64,000 nucleotides of DNA from Streptomyces sp. CB02980 (GCF_014451325.2 NZ_JACSCH020000003.1:1-64000); one strand, 5' to 3'. Numbered from the stretch's first letter, positions 37,280 through 46,701 are shown. The notes: a model not told the origin generated them from the sequence alone. Program-made: numbers and translations.

Positions 37280-37825
37280 TCACAGGTGCAGAAGCATCCG
37301 GCTGTTGCCCAAGGTGTTCGGCTTCACTCGTTCGAGACCGAGGAACTCGGCGACTCCCTCGTCATAGGAACGGAGGAGCTCGCTGTAGACATCTCCGTCG
37401 ACCGGGGTCTCGCCGATCTCGACGAAGCCGTGCTTCGCGAAGAAGTCGACTTCGAAGGTCAGGCAGAATACCCGCCGCACCCCGAGCCATCGGGCCGTGT
37501 GCAACAACTTGTCCAGCACCTGATGTCCTACGCCGGCGCCCTTGAAGTCGGGATCGACGGCGAGAGTACGGACTTCCGCGAGGTCTTCCCACATCACATG
37601 GAGAGCGCCGCAGCCGACGACGGTGGCGTCCTCGTCGCGTTCCGCCACCCAGAACTCCTGGATGGCCTCGTAAAGGGTGACGGTCGCCTTGTCGAGCAGG
37701 ATCCCGCGCTGGACGAAGGGATCGACGAGACGGCGGACCGCGGCGACATCTCCGGTACGCGCCCTGCGTACGGTGACGGCTTTGGCGGAGGCCGCGGAGG
37801 CGGCCGGGGAAGCGGACGGCGACAT
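37280..37825 (-). CDS. GNAT amino-acid N-acetyltransferase (ArgA-like)
   Basis: The 181-residue GNAT protein resembles the short mycobacterial glutamate N-acetyltransferase (Rv2747 type). It has VTVRRARTGDVAAVRRLVDPF, a DLAEVRTLAVDPDFKGAGVG acetyl-CoA loop, VFCLTFEVDFFAKHGFVEI and the C-terminal VKPNTLGNSRMLLHL. It could supply N-acetylglutamate for arginine synthesis, but no arg genes are near, so this is family-based. ATG 37825 has TAGCGT (37838-37833) 7 nt upstream, a leaderless arrangement. Confidence 0.88.
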   Translation of the reverse strand: MSPSASPAASAASAKAVTVRRARTGDVAAVRRLVDPFVQRGILLDKATVTLYEAIQEFWVAERDEDATVVGCGALHVMWEDLAEVRTLAVDPDFKGAGVGHQVLDKLLHTARWLGVRRVFCLTFEVDFFAKHGFVEIGETPVDGDVYSELLRSYDEGVAEFLGLERVKPNTLGNSRMLLHL

Positions 37826-37855
37826 GGGGGGGACGCTATCGCCCCCGGGGCGCGG

Positions 37856-38305
37856 TTATCGCTCCTGGGCCCCGGTTCCCCCGGTTCCTCCGGCCCTCCC
37901 GGTTCCCTCTTCGGGCGCGGCGGGGGCGGGGTCGGGAAGCGGGTTGTCGCGCTGGACGATACGGATGGCGTCGTTCAGGGCCTCGCGCTGGTCCTGCGAC
38001 ATCATCCCGAAGAAGGCGACGAGGGCGGCGGCGGGGTTGTCGCTCTGGGCCCATCCCTCGTTCATCAGCGCGGCCGCGTATGCGGCGCGGGTGGAGACGG
38101 CCGTATATCGATAGGCACGGCCTTCGACTTCTCTGCGGACCCAGCCCTTCTGATGGAGATTGTCCATGACCGTCATGACGGTGGTGTAGGCGATGGACCG
38201 TTCCTGCTGAAGGTCCTCGAGAACTTCCCGGACGGTCACCGGACGGTTCCATTGCCAGACGCGCGTCATGACGGCGTCTTCGAGCTCTCCCAATGGACGG
38301 GGCAC
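37856..38305 (-). CDS. BlaI/MecI/CopY-family transcriptional repressor
   Basis: The 149-residue winged-helix protein has LGELEDAVMTRVWQWNRPVTVREV at the start, the recognition helix in SIAYTTVMTVMDNLHQKGWV and a dimerisation region before a Pro/Gly-rich tail. No BlaR1-type protease gene is adjacent, so its inducer is unknown. GTG 38305 lies 6 nt after TAAAGT (leaderless), and this -10 is embedded in the palindrome CACTTTAGTG (38311-38320), which suggests autorepression. Confidence 0.92.
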   Translation of the reverse strand: MPRPLGELEDAVMTRVWQWNRPVTVREVLEDLQQERSIAYTTVMTVMDNLHQKGWVRREVEGRAYRYTAVSTRAAYAAALMNEGWAQSDNPAAALVAFFGMMSQDQREALNDAIRIVQRDNPLPDPAPAAPEEGTGRAGGTGGTGAQER

Positions 38306-38310
38306 AACGT

Positions 38311-38320
38311 CACTTTAGTG
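38311..38320. promoter_or_regulatory. Putative BlaI-type autoregulatory operator
   Basis: The inverted repeat CACT-TT-AGTG overlaps the -10 box and transcription start of the repressor gene. Confidence 0.5.
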
Positions 38321-38443
38321 CGCAAAGAGTCAATAACGGGCCATTGAGGGAAGGAAACGCAACAAAAAGGACGTACGACCTCGAAGGGTCGTACGTCCCG
38401 GGTACCGCGGTGGTCCGTTGTGGTCCGTGGTCCGTGTCGGACC

Positions 38444-38626
38444 TCAGTCCCTGCTGCCGTTGTCCGCCGACTGACGCACAGCCTCGGCGCGGGCGATCGC
38501 GGCGTCCACGATCGCGTCTTCCTTGGCCTTGTTCGGCCCGCCCTGGCTCTTGATGATGATGGCGACGACAGCGAAGAAGAAGACGGCCATCACGATGGGC
38601 GGCACGAGCGCGGATACGTAGTCCAT
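38444..38626 (-). CDS. Small single-pass membrane protein
   Basis: The 60-residue protein has one hydrophobic helix (about 6-26, ALVPPIVMAVFFFAVVAIII) and a charged, probably helical cytoplasmic tail rich in Ala, Asp and Glu (AKEDAIVDAAIARAEAVRQ). I do not recognise a function. ATG 38626 has TAGTCT (38639-38634) 7 nt upstream, so it has its own leaderless promoter located right at the end of the preceding gene. Confidence 0.8.
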   Translation of the reverse strand: MDYVSALVPPIVMAVFFFAVVAIIIKSQGGPNKAKEDAIVDAAIARAEAVRQSADNGSRD

Positions 38627-38640
38627 GGCGCCCAGACTAG

Positions 38641-39249
38641 CTATCCGGCGACCCGCTCCTCGGGCGGGGGCGGGGGTACGGGCCTCCGGCGTGGCGGGAA
38701 GACCTCGGACGGCTTGGGCACCGGACGCTCGGCCGGAGGCGGCGGCGTCGGCTTGGGCTCGCCGGCCGCCGCGCGCCCGCCGGGGAGGGCGAGCAGCCGG
38801 GCCCTGGGGGCCGAGGTGGCGGCCGCGGGGGTGGTGGTGGCCTGGGAGACCCGGGCCAGGCGCGCCCGTACCGAGCGCTCGGCGAGGGTCTGGCAGCGGG
38901 CGAGCAGTGCGGCGGCCGCGGGATTGCGGCGCAGCGCGCGCAGCGCGGCGAGGTCGTCGGCCGCGGGGTCGTACCCGGCGGCGAGGGCGTCCTGGAGGAG
39001 CTCCAGATAGCCGCCGAGCGACCCGGGCAGCGCCTCGCGGTAGCGGGTCAGGTCGTCGAGGAGGAAGGCGCGCAGTCGGCCGGCCTCGCGCACGGCCTCG
39101 TCCACGGATTCGGCCAGGAGCAGCGCGTCCTGGACGTCCTCGTCCTGGAGGGGGGCGGGGTGGAGGGCGACGGCGAGGGCACGGCGGAGCACACGCAGCT
39201 CGTCCGCGCTGAACGCCATGCCGCCGCGGGATCCGTATGGCGTGGGCAT
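38641..39249 (-). CDS. Conserved protein with helical N-terminus and Pro-rich tail
   Basis: The 202-residue protein has an all-helical region (about 12-135; LRVLRRALAVALHP, DVQDALLLAESVDEAVREAGRLRAFL, AALRALRRNPAAAALLARCQTLAERS). It ends in a Pro/Arg-rich tail (KPTPPPPAERPVPKPSEVFPPRRRP). No domain is recognised. ATG 39249 lies 6 nt after TATCGT (39261-39256), a leaderless start. Its stop is next to the promoter of the small membrane protein. Cytoplasmic location is likely. Confidence 0.78.
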   Translation of the reverse strand: MPTPYGSRGGMAFSADELRVLRRALAVALHPAPLQDEDVQDALLLAESVDEAVREAGRLRAFLLDDLTRYREALPGSLGGYLELLQDALAAGYDPAADDLAALRALRRNPAAAALLARCQTLAERSVRARLARVSQATTTPAAATSAPRARLLALPGGRAAAGEPKPTPPPPAERPVPKPSEVFPPRRRPVPPPPPEERVAG

Positions 39250-39380
39250 GGGCCGACGATACGCGCTAATCGGACAATTTTCTCTTAGCGATCATCCCGG
39301 CGCGCCGATGGCGGCCGGAGCGGGAGCCGGGGCCGGGGGCCAGCGGGCGGGCCAGGGCACGGGAGCTGGGGCCGGGGGCA

Positions 39381-39430
39381 GCGGGCCAGCGGGCCAGCGG
39401 CCAACGGGCCAACGGGCCAACGGGCCAACG
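39381..39430. repeat. 8-bp tandem repeats (GCGGGCCA/ACGGGCCA)
   Basis: About six consecutive 8-bp units drift from GCGGGCCA to ACGGGCCA. They are immediately upstream of the 29-bp minisatellite. Confidence 0.85.
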
Positions 39431-39475
39431 GCACGGGAGTCGGGACCGGGGCCGGAATGCCAGCGGGCCAGGGCA

Positions 39476-39671
39476 CGGGAGCGGGAGCGGGCGCCGGCGG
39501 GGCCGGAGACCGGGAACAGGCGCCGGCAGGGCCGGAGACCGGGAGCAGGGGCCGGCAGGGCCGGAGACCGGGAGCAGGGGCCGGCGGGGCCGGAGACCGG
39601 GAGCAGGGGCCGGCGGGGCCGGAGACCGGGAGCAGGGGCCGGCGGGGCCGGAGACCGGGGTCGGCGGGGCC
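39476..39671. repeat. 29-bp minisatellite, five full units plus partial ends
   Basis: GGAGACCGGGAGCAGGGGCC-type units start at 39505, 39534, 39563, 39592 and 39621, with a partial unit at 39650, all exactly 29 bp apart. The middle units are identical and the outer ones degenerate. They lie just downstream of the coaX stop. Confidence 0.92.
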
Positions 39672-39682
39672 GCCCCCGGCTC

Positions 39683-40489
39683 TCACATGCGGGAGACGTT
39701 CCGCTCGTACACCAGGCGCAGGCCGATCAGGGTCAGCCAGGGCTCGTGCTCGTCGATCTCCTTGGAGTCGGCGAGGACCATCGGCGCCAGGCCGCCGGTC
39801 GCGATCACCGTCACGTCCGACGGGTCGCCGCCGGGGCCGACGAGCTCCCGCTTCATGCGGGCGACGACGCCGTCGACCTGGCCCGCGTAGCCGTAGACGA
39901 TGCCGGACTGCATCGCCTCGACCGTGTTCTTGCCGATGACGCTGCGCGGCCGGGCCAGCTCGATCTTGCGGAGCATGGCCCCCTTGACCCCGAGCGCCTC
40001 GACCGAGATCTCGATGCCCGGCGCGATCGCCCCGCCCGCGTACTCCCCGCGCGCGGTGATCGCGTCGTACGTCGTCGCCGTACCGAAGTCGACGACGATC
40101 GCCGGGCCGCCGTAGAGCTCGACGGCGGCGACCGCGTTGATCACGCGGTCCGCGCCGACCTCCTTGGGGTTGTCCGTGAGGACCGGGACGCCCGTCTTGA
40201 CGCCGGGCTCCACCAGGACCGCCGGAACGTCCCCGTAGTACCGCCGCGTGACCTCGCGCAGCTCGTGCAGCACCGAGGGGACCGTCGCGCAGATGGCGAT
40301 CCCCTCGATGCCGTCGCTCAGCTCGACGCCGAGCAGCGGGTGCATGCCCATGAGGCCCTGGAGCAGGACCGCCATCTCGTCGGCGGTGCGGCTCGGATCG
40401 GTGGAGATCCGCCAGTGCTCGACGATCTCGTCACCGTCGAAGAGACCGAGGACCGTGTGCGTGTTGCCGACGTCGATGGTGAGCAGCAT
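39683..40489 (-). CDS. coaX: Type III pantothenate kinase
   Basis: CoaX phosphorylates pantothenate, the first committed step to coenzyme A, without the feedback of type I enzymes. The 268-residue ASKHA-fold protein begins MLLTIDVGNTHTVLGLFDG (phosphate loop) and has VVDFGTATTYDAI and YAGGAIAPGIEISVEAL. ATG 40489 shares one base with the nadC stop (TGATG), so translation is coupled. It closes a run that also holds panC, joining pantothenate synthesis and use. Confidence 0.96.
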   Translation of the reverse strand: MLLTIDVGNTHTVLGLFDGDEIVEHWRISTDPSRTADEMAVLLQGLMGMHPLLGVELSDGIEGIAICATVPSVLHELREVTRRYYGDVPAVLVEPGVKTGVPVLTDNPKEVGADRVINAVAAVELYGGPAIVVDFGTATTYDAITARGEYAGGAIAPGIEISVEALGVKGAMLRKIELARPRSVIGKNTVEAMQSGIVYGYAGQVDGVVARMKRELVGPGGDPSDVTVIATGGLAPMVLADSKEIDEHEPWLTLIGLRLVYERNVSRM

Positions 40490-41511
40490 CAGGCCCGCAC
40501 CTCGCGCAGGTCGAGGCCGATGTCGAGGATCGGGGAGGAGTGGGTGAGGCCGCCGACCGCCAGGTAGTCCACGCCGGTCGCGGCGTACGCGGCCGCGTTC
40601 TCCAGGGTCAGCCGGCCCGAGGACTCCAGGACGGCGCGGCCCGCGACGAGGGCGACGGCCTCCTCGGTCTCCGCCGGGGTGAAGTTGTCGAGCAGGATCA
40701 GGTCGGCGCCCGCGTCCAGGACCTCGCGGACCTGGTGCATCGTGTCGACCTCGACCTCGATGGGCAGCTCGGGGAACAGCTCGCGCACGGCCTTGAAGGC
40801 CTCGGCCACGCCGCCGGCCGCCACCACGTGGTTGTCCTTCACCAGGGCCGCGTCGGAGAGCGACATGCGGTGGTTGACGCCGCCGCCGCAGCGGACCGCG
40901 TACTTCTCCAGGGCGCGCAGCCCCGGCGTCGTCTTGCGGGTGTCGCGGACCTTGGCCTTCGTGCCCTCCAGGGCGTCCGCCCACGCGCGCGTGGCGGTGG
41001 CGATGCCGGAGAGACGGCACAGGATGTTGAGCGCGCTGCGCTCGCCGGTGAGCAGGTCGCGGGTGCGCGCGGTGACGCTGAGGAGCACCTGCCCGGCCTC
41101 GACGCGCTCGCCGTCCTCGACGTGCCGCTCGACCTCGAACTCGTCGTCGCAGACGATCGAGAGCACGGCCTCGGCCACGCGCAGACCGGCCACGACACCG
41201 GCCTCGCGGGCGGTGAAGTCGGCGGTGGCGACGGCGTCCTCGGGGACGGTCGCCACGGTCGTCACGTCGACGCCGCCGTCGAGGTCCTCGGCGATCGCGA
41301 GGTGGGCGATGTCCTCGACCTGTACGGGGTCGAGGCCGGCGTCCGCGAGGAGCTCGGCGAGCGCGGGGTCGAGCCCGCACTCGAACTCCTCGCCGCCGCC
41401 GCAGCCACAGCCGTCGCCGCAGCCACCGGCCTCCTCGTCGGAGGAGACCGAGTTGATCTGGATGAGAGGGACGTCCACGGGCTTCGGACGGGCTTCCTCG
41501 GGCGTGGTCAC
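40489..41511 (-). CDS. nadC: Nicotinate-nucleotide pyrophosphorylase with Cys/Gly-rich N-terminal extension
   Basis: NadC converts quinolinate and PRPP to nicotinate mononucleotide. The 340-residue protein has the catalytic core (about 55-340) with KVRDTRKTTPGLR, CGGGVNHRMSLSDA and EVEVDTMHQVREVLDAGAD. The first 50 residues are extra compared with the roughly 285-residue family: a linker and then GGCGDGCGCGGGEEFEC, four cysteines that could bind metal. GTG 41511 directly follows the nadB TAA and has GGAG upstream. It is coupled with coaX. Confidence 0.95.
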   Translation of the reverse strand: MTTPEEARPKPVDVPLIQINSVSSDEEAGGCGDGCGCGGGEEFECGLDPALAELLADAGLDPVQVEDIAHLAIAEDLDGGVDVTTVATVPEDAVATADFTAREAGVVAGLRVAEAVLSIVCDDEFEVERHVEDGERVEAGQVLLSVTARTRDLLTGERSALNILCRLSGIATATRAWADALEGTKAKVRDTRKTTPGLRALEKYAVRCGGGVNHRMSLSDAALVKDNHVVAAGGVAEAFKAVRELFPELPIEVEVDTMHQVREVLDAGADLILLDNFTPAETEEAVALVAGRAVLESSGRLTLENAAAYAATGVDYLAVGGLTHSSPILDIGLDLREVRA

Positions 41512-43206
41512 TTACGGCTCCCTTGGGGCTTCGGAGGTGGGGGGAAAGTCATGCGTGCCGGTCGTCCGGACGTCGAGGGTCCGCTCCGGGGTGAGGCGTA
41601 CGACGAGGTGCCGGCGCCAGTCCGTGTCGTCGCGGTCCGGGTGGTCCTCGCGCCAGTGGCAGCCGCGGGTCTCCTCGCGGCGGCGGGCGGCGGCGACCAG
41701 GACCCGGGAGACGCAGAGCAGGTTGGTGGTCTCCCAGGAGTCCACGCCCGGCTCGCCTGCCTTGGTGTCGTCGGTGCCGCCCGCGAGGGCGTCGCTGTGC
41801 AGCGCGTCGAGGGCCTCGGCGGCCTCCCGCAGGCTGGCCTCGGAGCGCAGCACGCCGGCGCCGGCCGTCATGATCCGCTGGATACGGGTCCGGGCGCCGG
41901 CCACGGGCAGCGGCAGGGTCACCGGGGTCGCGTGCGGCACCGGGACGCCCGGCGTGCGCGGGGCGGCGGCGATGATGTCGTCGGCGATCCGCTCGGCGAA
42001 GACCAGGCCTTCGAGGAGCGAGTTCGAGGCGAGCCGGTTGGCGCCGTGGACGCCCGTGCAGGCCACCTCACCGCACGCGTACAGGCCCGGGACGGTCGTC
42101 CGGCCCCGCAGGTCGGTGCGGACGCCGCCGGAGGCGTAGTGGGCGGCCGGGGCGACCGGGATGGGCTCCGTGATCGGGTCGATGCCGTGCGAGCGGCAGG
42201 CCGCGAGGATCGTGGGGAAGCGCTCCTCCCACATCGCGGCGCCGAAGTGGCGGGCGTCGAGGTACATGTTCTCGGTGCCGTGCTCCTGCATGCGGCGCGT
42301 GATCGCCTTGGCGACGATGTCCCGGGGCGCCAGCTCGGCCAGCTCGTGCTGCCCGAGCATGAAGCGGACCCCGTCGGCGTCGACCAGGTGGGCGCCCTCG
42401 CCCCGTACCGCCTCGGAGACCAGCGGCTGCTGGCCCTCGGAGCCCGCGCCGAGGAAGAGCACCGTGGGGTGGAACTGGACGAACTCCAGGTCGGAGACCT
42501 CGGCCCCGGCACGGAGCGCGAGCGCGACGCCGTCGCCGGTGGAGACCGCCGGGTTGGTGGTGGCGGAGAAGACCTGGCCCATGCCTCCGGTGGCGAGGAC
42601 CACCGCGGGCGCGTGGACGGCGCCGACGCCGTCGTGCTGGCCCTCGCCCATCACGTGCAGGGTCACGCCCGCCGTACGGCCCTCGGCGTCGGTCAGGAGG
42701 TCCAGGACGAGGGCGTGCTCGATGGTGCGCACGCCCCGGTCCCGTATCGCCTCGACCAGCGCGCGGGAGATCTCGGCGCCGGTCGCGTCCCCGCCCGCGT
42801 GCGCGATGCGGCGGCGGTGGTGGCCGCCCTCGCGGGTCAGCGCGATCTCGCCGTCGGCGGTCTTGTCGAAGTCGGCGCCGGTCGCGATCAGCCGGCGGAC
42901 GGCGTCGGGGCCCTCGGTGACGAGGGCGTGGACGGCCCGCTCGTCGCAGAGCCCGGCGCCGGCGACCAGGGTGTCGTCGAGGTGCTGCTCGGGGGTGTCG
43001 CCCTCGCCGAGGGCGGCGGCGATGCCGCCCTGGGCCCAGCGCGTGGAGCCGTCGTCGAGGCGTGCCTTGGTGACGACGACCGTACGGAGCCCGGCGGCGG
43101 TGCAGCGCAGGGCGGCGGTGAGGCCGGCGACGCCGGAGCCGACCACTACGACGTCGGCGTCGATGTCCCAGCCGGGGGCGGGGGCGTGCAGCCGTATTCC
43201 GGTCAC
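41512..43206 (-). CDS. nadB: L-aspartate oxidase
   Basis: NadB oxidises L-aspartate to iminoaspartate for NAD synthesis. The 564-residue flavoprotein has the FAD-binding [29 protein letters not shown], the [17 protein letters not shown] active-site region and [22 protein letters not shown] 43206 overlaps the panC stop in GTGA. nadA (quinolinate synthase), its obligate partner, is not in this window and must be elsewhere. Confidence 0.96.
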   Translation of the reverse strand: MTGIRLHAPAPGWDIDADVVVVGSGVAGLTAALRCTAAGLRTVVVTKARLDDGSTRWAQGGIAAALGEGDTPEQHLDDTLVAGAGLCDERAVHALVTEGPDAVRRLIATGADFDKTADGEIALTREGGHHRRRIAHAGGDATGAEISRALVEAIRDRGVRTIEHALVLDLLTDAEGRTAGVTLHVMGEGQHDGVGAVHAPAVVLATGGMGQVFSATTNPAVSTGDGVALALRAGAEVSDLEFVQFHPTVLFLGAGSEGQQPLVSEAVRGEGAHLVDADGVRFMLGQHELAELAPRDIVAKAITRRMQEHGTENMYLDARHFGAAMWEERFPTILAACRSHGIDPITEPIPVAPAAHYASGGVRTDLRGRTTVPGLYACGEVACTGVHGANRLASNSLLEGLVFAERIADDIIAAAPRTPGVPVPHATPVTLPLPVAGARTRIQRIMTAGAGVLRSEASLREAAEALDALHSDALAGGTDDTKAGEPGVDSWETTNLLCVSRVLVAAARRREETRGCHWREDHPDRDDTDWRRHLVVRLTPERTLDVRTTGTHDFPPTSEAPREP

Positions 43207-44282
43207 TGGGTGGCTCCGAACATGGTGGACATGGTGGCTCCGAGAAGGAGGGGGACGTTGTCGATCAGCCGCGTGGCGCCCACGCGCGCGGCGACGGCGA
43301 GGATCGCCTCCCCGTCGTGGTCGTGGGCGACCTCGGTGAAGTCGGCCGGGTCGACGAGGGCCAGGTAGTCGAGGACGAGCGGCGGCTCGGCCCTCGACGC
43401 GTCGTCGAGCACCGTGCGGGCCGCGGCGCGTACGGCCTCGGCGCAGCCCTCGGCGGCCTGCGCGACCGCGTGGGCGTCGGCGGCGGCCCGTGCCTCGCCG
43501 AGCCTGGAGAGGGCCTCGGCGCGGTCCTGGGTGCCGGGCAGCGCCGCGGCACGCGCGCGCAGCGCCTCCTGGGCGGCGAGCCGGTCACGGGCGGCGAACA
43601 GCGCGCCGGACAGCGCGAGGGCGGTGCGGCGCTCGTCGGCCGACAGGTAGCGGTTGCGGCTGGAGAGGGCGAGGCCGTCCGTCTCGCGGACCGTCGGCAC
43701 GCCGACGATCTCGACCGGGAAGTTCAGGTCGCGGACCATCCGGCGGATCAGGGCCAGCTGCTGGGCGTCCTTCTGGCCGAAGAAGGCCAGGTCGGGGGCG
43801 GTGAGATGGAGCAGCTTGGCGACGACGGTCAGCATCCCGTCGAAGTGGCCGGGCCGGGAGGCGCCTTCGAGGAGCTCGCCCATGGGGCCCGCGGTGATCC
43901 GGACCTGGGGCTCTCCGCCCGGATACACCTCGTCGACGGAGGGCGCGAAGACGGCGCTCGCGCCCGCCTCGAAGGCCACCTCCAGGTCGGCGTCGAGGGT
44001 GCGGGGGTAGCGGTCGAGGTCCTCGCCGGCGCCGAACTGGAGCGGGTTGACGAAGACCGTGACGACGACGAAGCCCTTGTCGCCGACGCGCTCGCGCGCG
44101 GCCCTGACCAGGGAGGCATGGCCTTCGTGGAGGGCGCCCATGGTCATGACCACGGCGTTCCCGCCGGGGGCCCCGAAATGGGCCACGGCGTCGTGGAGGT
44201 CCTCGGCCGTGCGCAGGAGCTCGGCCGGCTGGTGGGTGACTGGCCGGCCGCTCGCGGCGCGGTCACGGGCGAACAGGCTCAT
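43203..44282 (-). CDS. panC: Pantoate-beta-alanine ligase
   Basis: PanC joins pantoate and beta-alanine with ATP to form pantothenate. The protein of 359 residues is longer than usual (about 280-310) because of an N-terminal extension and an Ala-rich insertion (about 235-290, [20 protein letters not shown]). Catalytic motifs are clear: [15 protein letters not shown] (HIGH type), [19 protein letters not shown] and [11 protein letters not shown]. Its ATG overlaps the stop of the DUF2520 gene in ATGA and its end overlaps nadB, so the run is one transcription and translation unit. Confidence 0.96.
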   Translation of the reverse strand: MSLFARDRAASGRPVTHQPAELLRTAEDLHDAVAHFGAPGGNAVVMTMGALHEGHASLVRAARERVGDKGFVVVTVFVNPLQFGAGEDLDRYPRTLDADLEVAFEAGASAVFAPSVDEVYPGGEPQVRITAGPMGELLEGASRPGHFDGMLTVVAKLLHLTAPDLAFFGQKDAQQLALIRRMVRDLNFPVEIVGVPTVRETDGLALSSRNRYLSADERRTALALSGALFAARDRLAAQEALRARAAALPGTQDRAEALSRLGEARAAADAHAVAQAAEGCAEAVRAAARTVLDDASRAEPPLVLDYLALVDPADFTEVAHDHDGEAILAVAARVGATRLIDNVPLLLGATMSTMFGATQ

Positions 44283-45253
44283 CGGTCGTCTCCTTGCGGC
44301 CCGTCGGCCGCTCCGGCGGCTCCGGTGGTGCCGGTCGCGCCCGCCGGGGGGTCGGCGAGCACGCCCAGCAGGTCCTCGGCCAGCTCGGGCTTGAGCAGGC
44401 CGTGCGCGAGCGCGCGGTCGGCGGTCGTGCGGGCCATCGCCAGGTAGCCGGCGACGGTGCCGGGCGCGTGCTTGCGCAGCTCGGCGACGTGGGCGGCGAC
44501 CGTGCCGGCGTCACCGCGCGCGACGGGGCCGGTGAGGGCCGCGTCACCGGACCGCAGCGCGTTGTCCAGGGCGGCGCCGAGGAGCGGGCCCAGCATCCGG
44601 TCAGGGGCGGCGACCCCGGCCTTGTGCAGCAGCTCCATCGACTGGGCCACCAGGGTGACCAGGTGGTTCGCGCCGAGTGCCAGGGCCGCGTGGTAGAGCG
44701 GGCGGGCGTCCTCGGCGATCCACTCGGGCTCGCCGCCCATCTCGATCACCAGGGCCTCGGCCGCCAGCCGCAGCTCCTCCGGCGCGGTGACCCCGAAGGA
44801 GCAGCCGGCCAGCCGCTGGACGTCGACGGGGGTGCCGGTGAAGGTCATCGCGGGGTGCAGCGCGAGCGGCAGGGCGCCCGCGCGCCGTACGGGGTCCAGG
44901 ACCCGGGCCCCGTACCGCCCGGAGGTGTGCACGATCAGCTGTCCCGGCCGTACGGCTCCGGTGTCGGCGAGGCCCTCGACCAGACCGGGCAGCGCGTCGT
45001 CGGGCACGGTCAGCAGGACCAGGTCGGCCAGGGCGAGGACGCGCGCGGGCTCCACGACGGGGACGTCGGGCAGGAAATCCGCGGCGCGGCGCCGGGAGGC
45101 GTCGGAGACCGCCGAGACGGCGACGGGGCGGTGTCCGGCGAGCCGGAGGGCGGCGGCGAGGGCGGGGCCCACGCGGCCGGCGCCGACGACTCCTACGGTG
45201 AGCCGGGCGGGTCGGTCCTCGGCTCGGGGCTCTGGCGCTGCTGATGCGTTCAC
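44279..45253 (-). CDS. Rossmann-fold/DUF2520 oxidoreductase-like protein
   Basis: The 324-residue protein has an N-terminal NAD(P)-binding motif [23 protein letters not shown] and a helical DUF2520 domain (about 150-300) with [11 protein letters not shown] and [15 protein letters not shown]. It resembles ProC/ketopantoate-reductase-type enzymes. As the first gene in a coupled run with panC, it is a reasonable candidate for a non-orthologous ketopantoate reductase, but this is inference only. GTG 45253 is the start. Confidence 0.88.
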   Translation of the reverse strand: MNASAAPEPRAEDRPARLTVGVVGAGRVGPALAAALRLAGHRPVAVSAVSDASRRRAADFLPDVPVVEPARVLALADLVLLTVPDDALPGLVEGLADTGAVRPGQLIVHTSGRYGARVLDPVRRAGALPLALHPAMTFTGTPVDVQRLAGCSFGVTAPEELRLAAEALVIEMGGEPEWIAEDARPLYHAALALGANHLVTLVAQSMELLHKAGVAAPDRMLGPLLGAALDNALRSGDAALTGPVARGDAGTVAAHVAELRKHAPGTVAGYLAMARTTADRALAHGLLKPELAEDLLGVLADPPAGATGTTGAAGAADGPQGDDR

Positions 45254-45378
45254 GGTGGGGACGGCCTTCCGTTCCAGTCCTCGGCGGGTACCGGACGATT
45301 TCTGGTCATGCTACGCCAGCGTTTCGTGGTGCTCCGTGGCTGTCCACAGGGTGTGGGCGGTGGTGTGATGATCGGTGC

Positions 45379-46536
45379 ATGAATCCTGTGGACCCTGTGG
45401 ACGAGGAAGCGGCCCGGCTCTACCGGGCGAAGGTCTGGGGCGGCGCCGACCGCACGCTGTGGCGCCCCCAGGTGGACGGCACGGTGGGCACGCGGCTGCG
45501 TGAACTCGCCGACTGGGCCGAGTCCTCCGGCCACGGCGAGGGGCCGCTCGACATCTACGGGGACGGGCTCGTCGAGGACCTGGAACGGCGCGTCGCCGAG
45601 GAGCTCGGCCTCCCCGCCGCCGTCTTCTTCCCCACCGGCACGATGGCGCAGCAGGTGGCCCTGCGCTGCTGGGCCGGGCGGACCGGCAGCCCCGTCGTCG
45701 CCCTCCACCCGCTCGCCCACCCCGAGGTCCACGAGAGCGGCGCGTTCGGGGCCGTCTCCGGGCTCCGTACCGTCCATCCGACCGACGCGCCCCGGCTGCC
45801 GACGGCCGAGGAGGTACGGGACCATCCGGAGCCCTTCGGGACGCTGATGCTGGAGCTGCCGCTGCGGGACGCCGGCTTCGTGCTGCCGTCCTGGGAGGAG
45901 CTGACCGCGGTGGTGGAGGCGGCCCGCGAGCGCGACGCCGTGGTCCATTTCGACGGGGCGCGGCTCTGGGAGTGCACGACGCATTTCGGCCGTCCGCTCG
46001 CGGAGATCGCGGGGCTCGCCGACAGCGTCTATCTCTCGTTCTACAAGTCGCTCGGCGGGCATTCCGGCGCCGTGCTCGCCGGACCCGAGGACGTCATGGC
46101 CGAGGCGAGGGTGTGGCGGCACCGGTACGGGGGCCAGGTCTTCCAGCAGTACCCGGCGGCCCTCTCCGCGCTCCGCGGCCTGGACGAGGAGCTGCCCCGG
46201 CTGCCCTCGTACGTGGCCCACGCGCGCGTGGTGGCCGACGCGGTCCGGGAGGCGCTCACGGAGGCGGACACCGGGTGGTTCCGGGTCCGCCCCGAGACCC
46301 CGCACACCCACCAGTTCCAGGTCTGGCTGCCGTACGACGCCGAGAGGCTGACGGCGGCGGCCCTCGCCCAGACCGAGGCCACCGGCACGGTCCTCTTCCG
46401 CCGCTGGTTCACCCCGGGCGCGGGCGGCCCGCCCGGGGTCGCCGTGACGGAGCTGACGGTGGCGGGACCGGGCCTGGAGTGGACGCCGGAGGACGTGAAG
46501 GCGGCGGTACGGGAGTTCTTGTCCCGGCTGGGCTGA
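45379..46536 (+). CDS. Threonine-aldolase-like PLP lyase
   Basis: The 385-residue PLP enzyme is of the beta-eliminating lyase/low-specificity L-threonine aldolase family (fold type I). Motifs are the start of the large domain AVFFPTGTMAQQVAL, the Asp in AVVHFDGARLWE and the PLP lysine in YLSFYKSLGGHSGAVLAG. Typical members cleave threonine to glycine and acetaldehyde; family divergence leaves the substrate open. ATG 45379 lies 6 nt after GATGAT, possibly leaderless. It is divergent from the DUF2520-pan-nad run. Confidence 0.92.
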   Translation: MNPVDPVDEEAARLYRAKVWGGADRTLWRPQVDGTVGTRLRELADWAESSGHGEGPLDIYGDGLVEDLERRVAEELGLPAAVFFPTGTMAQQVALRCWAGRTGSPVVALHPLAHPEVHESGAFGAVSGLRTVHPTDAPRLPTAEEVRDHPEPFGTLMLELPLRDAGFVLPSWEELTAVVEAARERDAVVHFDGARLWECTTHFGRPLAEIAGLADSVYLSFYKSLGGHSGAVLAGPEDVMAEARVWRHRYGGQVFQQYPAALSALRGLDEELPRLPSYVAHARVVADAVREALTEADTGWFRVRPETPHTHQFQVWLPYDAERLTAAALAQTEATGTVLFRRWFTPGAGGPPGVAVTELTVAGPGLEWTPEDVKAAVREFLSRLG

Positions 46537-46700
46537 GGCACGGGGGCACGGGGCACGGGGGCACGGGGGCACGCGGGCACGGGGGTACGCGGGCCTCAGG
46601 GGTACGCGGGCCTCAGGAGTTCGCCGGGCTTCAGGGGTGCCCGGGGATCAGGGCGTGCGCGGGCTTGAGGAGGGGCGCGGGGTTCAGGGCGTGCCCCGAG
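46537..46700. repeat. Degenerate GC-rich short repeats
   Basis: Imperfect repeats of CACGGGGG, then GGTACGCGGGCCTCAG and related units, lie between convergent genes. No gene is seen. Confidence 0.6.
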
Positions 46701-46701
46701 C

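Larger units (their letters stand above)
39250..39682. other. GC-rich repeat-filled intergenic region
   Basis: Apart from the promoter of the gene at 39249, this region consists of low-complexity tandem repeats (described separately). A minus-strand ORF across it (39686-39285) is only Pro/Ala/Arg repeats and is not taken as a gene. Confidence 0.7.

Noticed and set aside
39476-39671. 29-bp repeats considered as a CRISPR array
   Set aside because: Units are contiguous with no spacers and no cas genes are nearby, so it is a minisatellite.
39285-39686. 134-codon minus-strand ORF of Pro/Ala/Arg repeats
   Set aside because: It merely translates the GC-rich tandem repeats, with no start signal or domain.
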